From OCS155 cluster bacterium AG-426-D23 (GTDB lineage: Bacteria > Actinomycetota > Acidimicrobiia > Actinomarinales > Actinomarinaceae), in contig QCNO01000001.1 in the NCBI GenBank assembly GCA_003213165.1, positions 1 through 64,000 of the forward strand: 64,000 nt of DNA, given 5' to 3'. Positions 49,238 through 57,799 of this stretch are shown here, one piece after another. The translations under genes were made by a program, and so were the position numbers. Each line of letters opens with the position of its first letter. The stretch's first letter is position 1. The notes beneath the pieces are model-generated. The model ran no database searches, was not told the DNA's origin, and saw only the letters and a list, made by a program, of their open reading frames with translations.

Positions 49238-49312
49238 TGGGGGATGGTGTAATTGGCAACACAATGGGTTTTGGTCCCATCGTTGAGGGTTCGAGTCCTT
49301 CTCCCCCAGCCA
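49238..49312 (+). tRNA. tRNA-Gln (anticodon TTG), CCA encoded
   Basis: TGGGGGA/TCCCCCA acceptor, ATGGG-TTTTGGT-CCCAT anticodon arm, GGTTCGAGTCC T-arm, GCCA end. Confidence 0.95.
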
Positions 49313-49323
49313 TCAATATTAAA

Positions 49324-50688
49324 ATGAATGTATCAGGAGTAATATTAGCCGCAGGTAAAGGGACGAGAATGAAGTCCAACATACCAAAGGTATTACATCC
49401 CGTTTCAGGAAAAAAATTAGTTCTGTATGCTTTAGAAGTTATTGAAGATATAAATACTAAATATATCGTAGTAGGGCACGAAGCTGAAAAAGTTATAGAA
49501 GCAGTACCAGATTCACTCAATGTTGTAATTCAAGAGGAACAAAAAGGTACAGGGCATGCAATTTCCATTCTTTTAGATGATAAAAAATTTGCTAATGATA
49601 CATCTGAATATATTCTTGTTCTTCCAGGTGATGTTCCAATGATTAATAGAGATGATATAAAAAATCTAATTAAAAAAGTGATTGATTCGAATTCGTCAAT
49701 AGGCTTTCTTTCATCTAAAGTTTCTAATCCATTTGGATATGGAAGAGTCATTCAACAAGAGGGTCAAATTAAAATTGTTGAAGAAAAAGACTGCACGGAA
49801 GATGAGAGATTGATAAATGAAATCAATTCAGGGATATATTGTTTTGAAAAAAAATTTCTACATGAGCATATAAATAACTTGAATACATCTAATGCCCAGG
49901 GAGAATTTTACATAACTGATTTAATAGGTATTGCAAATAATGAAAAAAAAGATATTGTTATAGTACAAGTAGATGAAGATTCGATACGAGGAATAAATTC
50001 TATGGGCCAACTAAATGAAGTTGAAGATGCTCTACTAAAGCAAACAATACAACAATTTATGGATGAAGGCGTTTATTTCCAAGATCCAACTTCTACTTAT
50101 ATTGATTCAACAGTAAAGATATCTTCTGGTACAAAAGTTTTTGCTAATAGTCACATTAAAGGTGAAACAGAAATTGGCTCTGATTGTGAAATTGGACCAA
50201 ATGCCCAAATAAATAATTCAAAGATTGGTCAAGGTTCAAAAGTATTAAATTCAGTTGTAGATGATTCAATTATTGATTCGGGTGGACAAATTGGGCCTTT
50301 TGCCCACATTAGACCTGGATCGGAACTAGGAGAAAATGTAAAAGTAGGCGCATTTGCCGAAACAAAAAAATCAAAGATTGGTAAAGGAAGTAAAATTCCT
50401 CATCTTGCATATGTCGGTGATGCAGAATTAGGAACAGGAGTAAACTTTTCTGCAGGCTCAATAACTGTTAATTATGATGGTAAAAATAAACATAAAACAG
50501 ATATTGAGGACGGTGCTTTTATTGGTTCAGACGTCATGCTTGTTGCCCCAGTAACAATTGGAAAAGAATCAATGATAGGCGCTGGATCAGTAATTACAAA
50601 AGATGTTCCTTCGAAAGCATTAGGCATCGAACGAAATGACCAAAAAAATATTGAAGGCTACGTGGACAGAAAGAAAAAAAATGATTGA
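49324..50688 (+). CDS. glmU: Bifunctional UDP-GlcNAc pyrophosphorylase / glucosamine-1-P acetyltransferase
   Basis: MNVSGVILAAGKGTRMKSNIPKVLHPVSGK; hexapeptide repeats; ...LGTGVNFSAGSITVNYDGKNKHKT. Track start 49237 lies in front of the tRNA; ATG 49324 is the credible start. Confidence 0.95.
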   Translation: MNVSGVILAAGKGTRMKSNIPKVLHPVSGKKLVLYALEVIEDINTKYIVVGHEAEKVIEAVPDSLNVVIQEEQKGTGHAISILLDDKKFANDTSEYILVLPGDVPMINRDDIKNLIKKVIDSNSSIGFLSSKVSNPFGYGRVIQQEGQIKIVEEKDCTEDERLINEINSGIYCFEKKFLHEHINNLNTSNAQGEFYITDLIGIANNEKKDIVIVQVDEDSIRGINSMGQLNEVEDALLKQTIQQFMDEGVYFQDPTSTYIDSTVKISSGTKVFANSHIKGETEIGSDCEIGPNAQINNSKIGQGSKVLNSVVDDSIIDSGGQIGPFAHIRPGSELGENVKVGAFAETKKSKIGKGSKIPHLAYVGDAELGTGVNFSAGSITVNYDGKNKHKTDIEDGAFIGSDVMLVAPVTIGKESMIGAGSVITKDVPSKALGIERNDQKNIEGYVDRKKKND

Positions 50689-51658
50689 ACAACCTGGAAA
50701 GAAAAAAATGCTTCTTTTTTCAGGTTCATCAAATGTTGAACTTGCACAAAATGTAGCATCAAATCTGGGAACTGAGTTGTCAGAAGTAGAGAGAAAAGAA
50801 TTTGCTAGCGGCGAAATATATTTGAGATTAGGTGAAAGTGTAAGAGGTGCAGATTGTTTTGTTTTACAAAGTCATTCTGGTGATATAAACAGAACAATCA
50901 TGGAACAGTTACTAATGGTAGATGCATTAAAACGTGCGTCAGCAAAACGTATCACCGCTGTACTTCCCTTTTATCCGTACTCAAGACAAGATAAAAAAGC
51001 ACTCCCCAGAGAACCAATATCAGCAAGATTAATTAGCGATATGTATGTTGCTGCAGGGGTTAATAGGATGGTTTCTATAGACTTACATACTCAGCAGATA
51101 CAAGGATTTGTAGATCAACCTTTTGATCATTTAACTGCAATGCCACTTTTTGTTGATTACTTTAAAGAAAAAGTCGATGGGCCAATCTCAATCATTTCAC
51201 CTGATGCAGGAGGAGTTAAAAGAGCAACAATATTTGCTAAACATCTTGAAGCATACGTTGGATTTGTTCATAAAAAAAGAGACCCCAAGGTTCACAACGA
51301 AGTCAAATCCTTCACTGTAATTGGTGAAGTAGAAGATAGACATGCAATCCTATTAGATGACATTATTGATACGGGTGGAACAATAGCAGCAGCATCAAGG
51401 ATTTTGAAAGAAAGAGGTGCTCTATCTGTAAATGTTGCCGCTACCCATGGAATATTTTCTGAGGGTTCTGTAGAAAAATTACAAGACGCTCCAGTAGACA
51501 AAATAGTCGTCACTGATACTTTGCTTCAGAATGGAAATCCTGACAAAATAGGAAATGTTGAAGTCTTGAGTGTTTCACCAATAATCGCAAATGCACTAAC
51601 ATCTATATTTACTGATGACTCTGTGTCAGCATTATTTATGGGTGAAAACGTTTTATAA
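50681..51658 (+). CDS. prs: Ribose-phosphate pyrophosphokinase
   Basis: LFSGSSNVELAQNVASNLGTELSEVERKEFASGEIYLRL, PYSRQDKKALPREPISARL, LLDDIIDTGGTI. Confidence 0.95.
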   Translation: MIEQPGKKKMLLFSGSSNVELAQNVASNLGTELSEVERKEFASGEIYLRLGESVRGADCFVLQSHSGDINRTIMEQLLMVDALKRASAKRITAVLPFYPYSRQDKKALPREPISARLISDMYVAAGVNRMVSIDLHTQQIQGFVDQPFDHLTAMPLFVDYFKEKVDGPISIISPDAGGVKRATIFAKHLEAYVGFVHKKRDPKVHNEVKSFTVIGEVEDRHAILLDDIIDTGGTIAAASRILKERGALSVNVAATHGIFSEGSVEKLQDAPVDKIVVTDTLLQNGNPDKIGNVEVLSVSPIIANALTSIFTDDSVSALFMGENVL

Positions 51659-51667
51659 GGAGAATAA

Positions 51668-51907
51668 ATGGCAGAAACTTTAAAAGCTAAGATTTATATG
51701 GTTGGCTCCACTTCGGCGATCGAGGTAGATATTAAAGATAAAGATAAGTTTTTAGATGAAATTACAGGTCTAACTGCATCTAACAGATTTTATATCCATA
51801 AAGATGATGAAGGTGAAATTGCCATCAATGCGTCTCTTATTCAGATAATTGAATTTTCGGATGAAGGTGATAGCAAAAGGGGAGCAGGCTTAGTATCTAA
51901 CCAGTAA
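51668..51907 (+). CDS. Small conserved hypothetical protein (possibly DUF3107-like)
   Basis: 79 aa, Shine-Dalgarno-like AAGGAG upstream, adjacent to whiB; family assignment uncertain. Confidence 0.55.
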   Translation: MAETLKAKIYMVGSTSAIEVDIKDKDKFLDEITGLTASNRFYIHKDDEGEIAINASLIQIIEFSDEGDSKRGAGLVSNQ

Positions 51908-52256
51908 TAACAAGACCAGTTTTTCGGTACTGTCGTCTAATTGATTTTCTTTCATCCTCCGTTGTTCCACCCCAGATGCCTGAATCTTGATTAGTTCTTA
52001 TAGCGTATTCTAAGCATTCGGTTACAACAGGGCACTCCATGCATATTGCTTTTGCTTCATTAGCTTGTTTCATGGCTTTCATAGAAGAACCCACAGGGAA
52101 AAAGAGGTCTGTTTCTGAATAGGCGCAACTACCTTCCAGCATCCAATCTTCTTGTTCAAATTCCATTTTTAACATTTGCACATTCTCCATTACTTTGTGA
52201 AATATTTCACAAGCTAGACATTTAATAGTACTAAACTTGAATTTATATGGAGGCAT
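51897..52256 (-). CDS. WhiB-family Fe-S transcriptional regulator
   Basis: GSCAYSETDLFFPVG...ICMECPVVTECLEYA...DSGIWGGTTEDERK: four Cys and GIWGG turn. The real start may be internal. Confidence 0.92.
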   Translation of the reverse strand: MPPYKFKFSTIKCLACEIFHKVMENVQMLKMEFEQEDWMLEGSCAYSETDLFFPVGSSMKAMKQANEAKAICMECPVVTECLEYAIRTNQDSGIWGGTTEDERKSIRRQYRKTGLVITG

Positions 52257-52914
52257 TTTGAAAAAAATTTTTGGACATAGAGGTTTACCTTTAACTTATA
52301 TGGAAAATTCAATAACAAGCCTAAATGCAGCACTTGAATACTGTGATTATGTAGAAACTGATGTGCGCATCACAGCAGATAGTAATTTAATTCTATTTCA
52401 CGATCCTGATTTAAATGAAAGATTTATTAAAGAACTCACCACAGAAGAGATATTTAGTCAGTTAGACAATGTTAAAAAAGATGAATTGATTTTATCATCT
52501 AGAGACCAAATTAAAGGAAAGGTTAATTTTGAAATCAAAACAGATAGTTTATTGCAACCTCAAATAGACATATTATTTCAAAAAATGCTACCTATTTTGC
52601 ACCCCGAAGATATTGTTACTTCATTTAATTGGAAATCTATACAAGATTTTAAAGAATTATTTTCTTGCCGGTATGGCATCATACTTGATCACGAGGATGC
52701 GTTGTTTGAGGCAAAGTCTTTATCAATACATGACGAAGATATGCTTTTTATGGTTGAAAGAACACTTTTGGATAGTCGGAATTTTGACTTACCACTTAAT
52801 CGAACAGTTATCTGGACGGTAAATGAGAAAAATGACTTTGTTCATTTTCTGGATATGGGTGCATTCGGAGTAATTACTGATATTCCTGATACAATGCATA
52901 TATATAGAAAGTAA
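52237..52914 (+). CDS. Glycerophosphodiester phosphodiesterase
   Basis: FGHRGLPLTYMENSITSLNAALEYCDYVETDVRITADSNLILFHDPDL; true start probably around 52258-52260. Confidence 0.88.
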   Translation: MNLYGGILKKIFGHRGLPLTYMENSITSLNAALEYCDYVETDVRITADSNLILFHDPDLNERFIKELTTEEIFSQLDNVKKDELILSSRDQIKGKVNFEIKTDSLLQPQIDILFQKMLPILHPEDIVTSFNWKSIQDFKELFSCRYGIILDHEDALFEAKSLSIHDEDMLFMVERTLLDSRNFDLPLNRTVIWTVNEKNDFVHFLDMGAFGVITDIPDTMHIYRK

Positions 52915-52917
52915 ATT

Positions 52918-53364
52918 ATGGCATTAGTTGATGATTTAAGTGCTGCTTTAAAAGAAGCAATGAAAGCAAAAGACAAACCCAAGTTAGATGCAATTAGACA
53001 GGTTCAAACAGAGATAGCAAAGAAAAAATCTGAAAAAGGCGAAGAAGCAACTGATGAGTTAGTTTTAGCAGTAATCTCGTCTTATGTTAAGAAGATGACA
53101 AAAGCAGTAGAAGAATACCAGACACTTGGTGACCGAGGTACTGAAATGGCTGAAAAAATTCAATTTGAAATCGATTTTTTGAGTGAGTGGTTACCTGAAC
53201 AACTAAGTGAAGAGGAAGTTGAAAAAATTGTCGATGCAGTTCTCTTTGAAATGGGTGATATTGATATTTCTCAAATGGGCAAAGTGATTGGTGCTGTCAT
53301 GTCAAAAGGCGATGGAATAGATGGCTCTCTTGTTAGTAAAATTGTGAAATCAAAATTAACTTGA
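52918..53364 (+). CDS. GatB/YqeY domain protein
   Basis: LSAALKEAMKAKDKPKLDAIRQVQTEIAKKK...FLSEWLPEQLSEEEVEKIV...MGKVIGAVM. Confidence 0.9.
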   Translation: MALVDDLSAALKEAMKAKDKPKLDAIRQVQTEIAKKKSEKGEEATDELVLAVISSYVKKMTKAVEEYQTLGDRGTEMAEKIQFEIDFLSEWLPEQLSEEEVEKIVDAVLFEMGDIDISQMGKVIGAVMSKGDGIDGSLVSKIVKSKLT

Positions 53365-53405
53365 AGATTCCGTAAAACTTTAATTTTTAAATTAACATTC
53401 GTTAT

Positions 53406-54398
53406 GTGAAAACTTTTAAGGTAGTTATTTTTGTTTTTCTTTCAATAAATATTTTTATTTGGCTGGTAACTTATTTTTTGAACATAAATTTATTCTCAAT
53501 ATTAAGAATACAGGCACCGAGCATAGCAATAGCTGAACCTTCATACAAACTTTCATCAAATACCAAAATTAACGATCCCTACAATGTGGCATTTATTCTT
53601 TATGATTCTGAATGCAATAATTTTGGCCCTTTTGATTATCAAGAAGCATTGGTTAAGCTCTCCGAGGGCCTAACTACCCAATGCAATTCGGTAGTAAATG
53701 AGAATGATGTTTCTATCAATCTTCATGAAATCACAGATGATAGCGATACTAGTGTCAAAAATAACATTACAAATTTTCTCTATTCTGTGATTGAATCTCC
53801 AAATATCGGTATTGACGAACCTACATATAAATTAAACTCCAACCAAGAAAATAATGTTTCATATCCTGGATTTGAGGGAGACGTTGAATCAAATCTTAGA
53901 ATTCAGCTCGTACTCTCTCAATTACCTGAACCACTCAGAAAAATAGTAACCACCAAAGTAGATGTAATAAATGGCTGCCATCCTTATGGCGAAGCTTTAT
54001 TTAATAGATGTGTTTATGGTGTTTTCGATCCAGTAGGTTATGGTGCTGATGGCAACTATGGAAATGAATGGGCTATGACAATTTGGATATCTGATAGAGG
54101 GATAGAATCTGGAAAATTAAATGATATAGTCGTTCATGAAGTTGCACATGCTTATTCCTACCTTGTTATGAAAGAATGCATTTTGCAAGATGGTACATCT
54201 TTTAGGGAGCTTGCTCACGACAGATATGGTGATGATGAAAACTTAGCAGATGTTTTTGTTTATTACTTTGGTGGTAAATGGACCAACTATTACAAGCTTG
54301 AATACTTGCCTGAGCAAGATCGTAAATGGATGACAAACATGATTGATTACTGTGGGATTTACCAAGAAGCTGTTGCATCACTTACTGTGTCTTCTTAA
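53406..54398 (+). CDS. Membrane-anchored putative zinc metallopeptidase, unknown family
   Basis: N-terminal TM segment; DIVVHEVAHAYSYLV (HExxH) and NLADVFVYYFGG downstream. Confidence 0.65.
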   Translation: MKTFKVVIFVFLSINIFIWLVTYFLNINLFSILRIQAPSIAIAEPSYKLSSNTKINDPYNVAFILYDSECNNFGPFDYQEALVKLSEGLTTQCNSVVNENDVSINLHEITDDSDTSVKNNITNFLYSVIESPNIGIDEPTYKLNSNQENNVSYPGFEGDVESNLRIQLVLSQLPEPLRKIVTTKVDVINGCHPYGEALFNRCVYGVFDPVGYGADGNYGNEWAMTIWISDRGIESGKLNDIVVHEVAHAYSYLVMKECILQDGTSFRELAHDRYGDDENLADVFVYYFGGKWTNYYKLEYLPEQDRKWMTNMIDYCGIYQEAVASLTVSS

Positions 54399-54452
54399 AA
54401 TCATCAAAATTAGTTGTTGTTTGGCTCAAAATAACATTTATCCTTACTAATT

Positions 54453-55712
54453 ATGAAAAATAAATCATATAATGTTGCAGTTTTAGGTGCAGGAAATATT
54501 GGGTCTGCAGTTATATCTCGATTATTACATCTAGATAAAGAACTCCTAGACATAAACCTCTCCAAGGTTTTAGTCAAAGATGCAACAAAAGACAGAGATT
54601 TTGACAAGAATCTTTTAACTGAAGATTTCAATGAAATTGCTAATGATGAAAATATTGATTTAATAATAGAGGTTCTCGGTGGCGTAGAACCGGGAAAAGG
54701 ATACATCAATACATTATTACAAAAAGGAAAATCTGTAATCACAGCAAACAAGGACATCGTTGCTGATTGCGGTGAGGAGTTGATTAAGGCTGCTCAAGAG
54801 AATAATTCGAGTTTATATTTTGAAGCAGCAGTTGCTGCTGGCATACCTGTGTTAAAACCACTAATTGAAAGTTTAAGGGGAGAAGAGTTAACAAGGGTTG
54901 CAGGCATTATTAATGGAACGAGTAATTACATTTTAACTGCAATGGAAGAAGGCAGTACCTATGAAGATGCATTACAAAACGCACAAGATTTAGGTTATGC
55001 AGAACCCGATCCTACAAATGATGTAGAAGGTATTGATGCAAAATATAAAGCTATGATATTATCGCTTCTTTGCTTTGGTGTATCACCATCAACTGATGGA
55101 GTGTATACAGAAGGTATCTCTCAAATAACTAAAGATGATTTCGATTGGGCAAAAAGACTAAATAAAACTATCAAACTTGTGGCACAAATAGATAACAGCG
55201 AAGACGGCTTTAATGCCAGAGTCTACCCAGTACTTGTTGACAACAAGCACCCACTTGCTGCAATAAGAGGCGCATTGAATGCTGTACTTGTTGAAGGTGA
55301 AAATATTAATCAACTAGTATTTTCAGGACCTGGTGCTGGTGCTGCCCCAACTGCAAGTGCAATTATTGGTGACGTTCTCAGTGCATGCCATCAAATGGCA
55401 AGTAATCAAACTAATTGGTATCCATTACGTTCACCAAAAACTGGTGATAAAGCAATGAAAGATGTTTATTCAAGTTGGTTTATCAGGCTATCAGTAAAAG
55501 ACGAACCTGGAGTTCTGGCCACAATTGCGAGCCTATTTGGAGATAACAATGTGAGTATAGAAAGCGTTATTCAAGAAGGAAGAGGAGATAACGCAGAGTT
55601 AGTTCTAGTTACTCATGAGGCTGTAGAAGAAGATTTAACTAGCTCTATAGACAGTATTGCAAACCTTGAAAGCGTTAGCTCTGTAACATCTACAATCAGA
55701 GTGTATTTATAA
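54453..55712 (+). CDS. hom: Homoserine dehydrogenase
   Basis: VAVLGAGNIGSAVISRL, VITANKDIV, GIINGTSNYILTAM, YAEPDPTNDVEGIDAKYK; ACT domain. Confidence 0.95.
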   Translation: MKNKSYNVAVLGAGNIGSAVISRLLHLDKELLDINLSKVLVKDATKDRDFDKNLLTEDFNEIANDENIDLIIEVLGGVEPGKGYINTLLQKGKSVITANKDIVADCGEELIKAAQENNSSLYFEAAVAAGIPVLKPLIESLRGEELTRVAGIINGTSNYILTAMEEGSTYEDALQNAQDLGYAEPDPTNDVEGIDAKYKAMILSLLCFGVSPSTDGVYTEGISQITKDDFDWAKRLNKTIKLVAQIDNSEDGFNARVYPVLVDNKHPLAAIRGALNAVLVEGENINQLVFSGPGAGAAPTASAIIGDVLSACHQMASNQTNWYPLRSPKTGDKAMKDVYSSWFIRLSVKDEPGVLATIASLFGDNNVSIESVIQEGRGDNAELVLVTHEAVEEDLTSSIDSIANLESVSSVTSTIRVYL

Positions 55713-55716
55713 ACAA

Positions 55717-57042
55717 GTGATCACATACCATTCAACACGTGGAAGTAACTCAACCCTTTCTTTTAAAGATGTTGTCTTATCAGGTGTTGCAGATGATAAA
55801 GGATTGTTTTTACCTAACGGAACCACACTTGAAAATTTAAGCAATCTAACTCAAGAAGATTTAAGTTACGAGGATTTCGTAAAGACAATATTTATTGCCT
55901 TAGATAAAAACTCTTCCAACTACATTGATGATTTATCAATTTATTCAGGTTTTGAAAACTCACCGGAGCCAGTACTTAGAGAGATTGAAAAAAATAAATA
56001 TGTTATGGAACTATTCCATGGTCCTACAAAATCATTTAAAGATTATGCACTTCAACCACTTGGTGCAATTGCAGATAGAAGATTAGAAGAAGTCGGTGAG
56101 AGAGGATTAGTAATTGTTGCAACAAGTGGAGACACAGGAAGTGCAGCAATTCAAGCTGTTAAAGATTCAAAAAATATAGATATTGTTGTACTACACCCTC
56201 ACAATAAAGTAAGTGAATATCAAAGACGTCAGATGACAGAGGTTATTCAAGACAATGTATTGAATATTGCAATCGATGGCTCTTATGATGACTGTCAACA
56301 AATTGCAAAAACTCTTTTGCAGGAAAATGTTTTTAATAGAAGAGTAGTCTCATTGAATTCAATTAACTGGCTGAGAGTAATGGGTCAGACAGCCTATTAT
56401 GTATGGCTTACAAAACAATTTACAAATCCTATCAATATCTCAATTCCTTCTGGTAACTTTGGAAATGCTTATTCAGCGTGGTTTGGAAGAAGCAGAGGCC
56501 TTCCAATAAATGAAATATATTGTGCATCAAATATGAATGATGTACTTACAAGATTCATTGCAAGTGGCACATTAGAACCAAAGGAAACCATGCCAACTGT
56601 CGCACCGAGTATGGATATACAGATACCATCTAGTTTAGAGAGATTGATTTATGATTTAGAGGGAGATACATCATCATTTTATAATCAACTACAAAATGAA
56701 AAAGTTGCAACATTAAGCGAAGATGCAACAAAGAAATTACAAAGTATCTTTTCTTCAAGATCGTTTGATGATGAAATGATTTTGAGAGAAATTAAAGACT
56801 TCAATAAAAATTATGACTGGATTGTCGATCCTCATACTGCAACAGCTGTTTCAAAGAAAGTTACTTTCGATTCGAATCTTCCAGTTGTTGGAGTAGCGAC
56901 GGCATCTCCCGAAAAATTTAGTAATGTAATTTCCTCCGTGATTTCATCATTTTCAGTAAAAAACTCTGAAAATACTGAGGATTATATTGTTTGTAGATCC
57001 GATTCTTCTACAGTTGAAAATGCAATAAATGAGTATTTTTAA
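55717..57042 (+). CDS. thrC: Threonine synthase
   Basis: YHSTRGSNSTLSFKDVVLSGVADDKGLFLP, ELFHGPTKSFKDYALQPLG, VATSGDTGSAAI. Confidence 0.94.
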   Translation: MITYHSTRGSNSTLSFKDVVLSGVADDKGLFLPNGTTLENLSNLTQEDLSYEDFVKTIFIALDKNSSNYIDDLSIYSGFENSPEPVLREIEKNKYVMELFHGPTKSFKDYALQPLGAIADRRLEEVGERGLVIVATSGDTGSAAIQAVKDSKNIDIVVLHPHNKVSEYQRRQMTEVIQDNVLNIAIDGSYDDCQQIAKTLLQENVFNRRVVSLNSINWLRVMGQTAYYVWLTKQFTNPINISIPSGNFGNAYSAWFGRSRGLPINEIYCASNMNDVLTRFIASGTLEPKETMPTVAPSMDIQIPSSLERLIYDLEGDTSSFYNQLQNEKVATLSEDATKKLQSIFSSRSFDDEMILREIKDFNKNYDWIVDPHTATAVSKKVTFDSNLPVVGVATASPEKFSNVISSVISSFSVKNSENTEDYIVCRSDSSTVENAINEYF

Positions 57043-57084
57043 AAAAATTTTCAATTCTTAAATTAATTAATGTAAGATGCCCAT

Positions 57085-57705
57085 ATGGCTGATATCCAAC
57101 AAGACGGTAGAGCAAGACGGCAGCAAGATATTTTTGACCTTAATAGGATAAAACTTATCAACACAGCTGTTGATGTCATAAATGAAGTTGGAGATATTAG
57201 AGAAGTTACTTTGACACAAATTGCAAAAGAAGCAGGTGTTTCGCCTGCAACAGCATACAATCATTTTCCCGACAGAATGGAAGATGTGTTTTCAGCGATT
57301 GTTCACTCAAAAATGGATGTAGCTGCAAACATGGGTGCTACTCTTGCAGACAAATCTTTGAGTGTTGTTGATAAATTAAAACAGATTCCAATTACATATG
57401 CAGAGAACCTCATCAGCCTCGGATACACTGGAAAAGTTTTAATCATTCAGATGTTTAATTTAGTCAATGTAAACAAATGGCTAGACCAAGATCCAGTACA
57501 AGCAATTACAGCTTTACTGAGTAATTCTGATGAATATCGGGACAGAGCAGATGAAATTGCTGTGAATATGGCAACCGCATTTAGGGGAGCAATGTTTGAA
57601 TATGCACTAAACATTGGAGATCATGAGCTATTTAATAGGTATTCAGAGGAGTTTTTCTTAAAAACTTCCGAAAATTTAGTAGAAAACATACTAAAACAGT
57701 ACTAA
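57085..57705 (+). CDS. TetR-family transcriptional regulator
   Basis: LINTAVDVINEVGDIREVTLTQIAKEAGVSPATAYNHFPDRMEDVFSAIV HTH region. Confidence 0.88.
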   Translation: MADIQQDGRARRQQDIFDLNRIKLINTAVDVINEVGDIREVTLTQIAKEAGVSPATAYNHFPDRMEDVFSAIVHSKMDVAANMGATLADKSLSVVDKLKQIPITYAENLISLGYTGKVLIIQMFNLVNVNKWLDQDPVQAITALLSNSDEYRDRADEIAVNMATAFRGAMFEYALNIGDHELFNRYSEEFFLKTSENLVENILKQY

Positions 57706-57740
57706 ATTTTTTAAAAATAACATTTACTTTAAATCAATTC

Positions 57741-57783
57741 CAGTTAAACTGAAGTTAAGTTAATTAGAATTAAATCTAATTAA
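57741..57783. promoter_or_regulatory. Palindromic candidate operator(s) between the TetR gene and the giant gene
   Basis: TTAATTAGA-ATTAAA-TCTAATTAA (57760-57783, perfect 9-bp arms) and CAGTT-A-AACTG (57741-57751). Confidence 0.45.
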
Positions 57784-57799
57784 AAAAAAGTTGTTGTGT

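Noticed and set aside
49237-49323. glmU N-terminal extension in the ORF track
   Set aside because: The extension (MGDGVIGNTMGFGPIVEGSSPSPPA) is the translated tRNA-Gln gene; ATG 49324 is the credible start.
49215-49520. Minus-strand ORF of 101 aa
   Set aside because: It is antisense to tRNA-Gln and the glmU start; sequence matches the reverse of the tRNA.
57760-57783. Rho-independent terminator for the TetR gene
   Set aside because: The inverted repeat is AT-rich and followed by an A-run rather than a T-run on the + strand; operator is more plausible.
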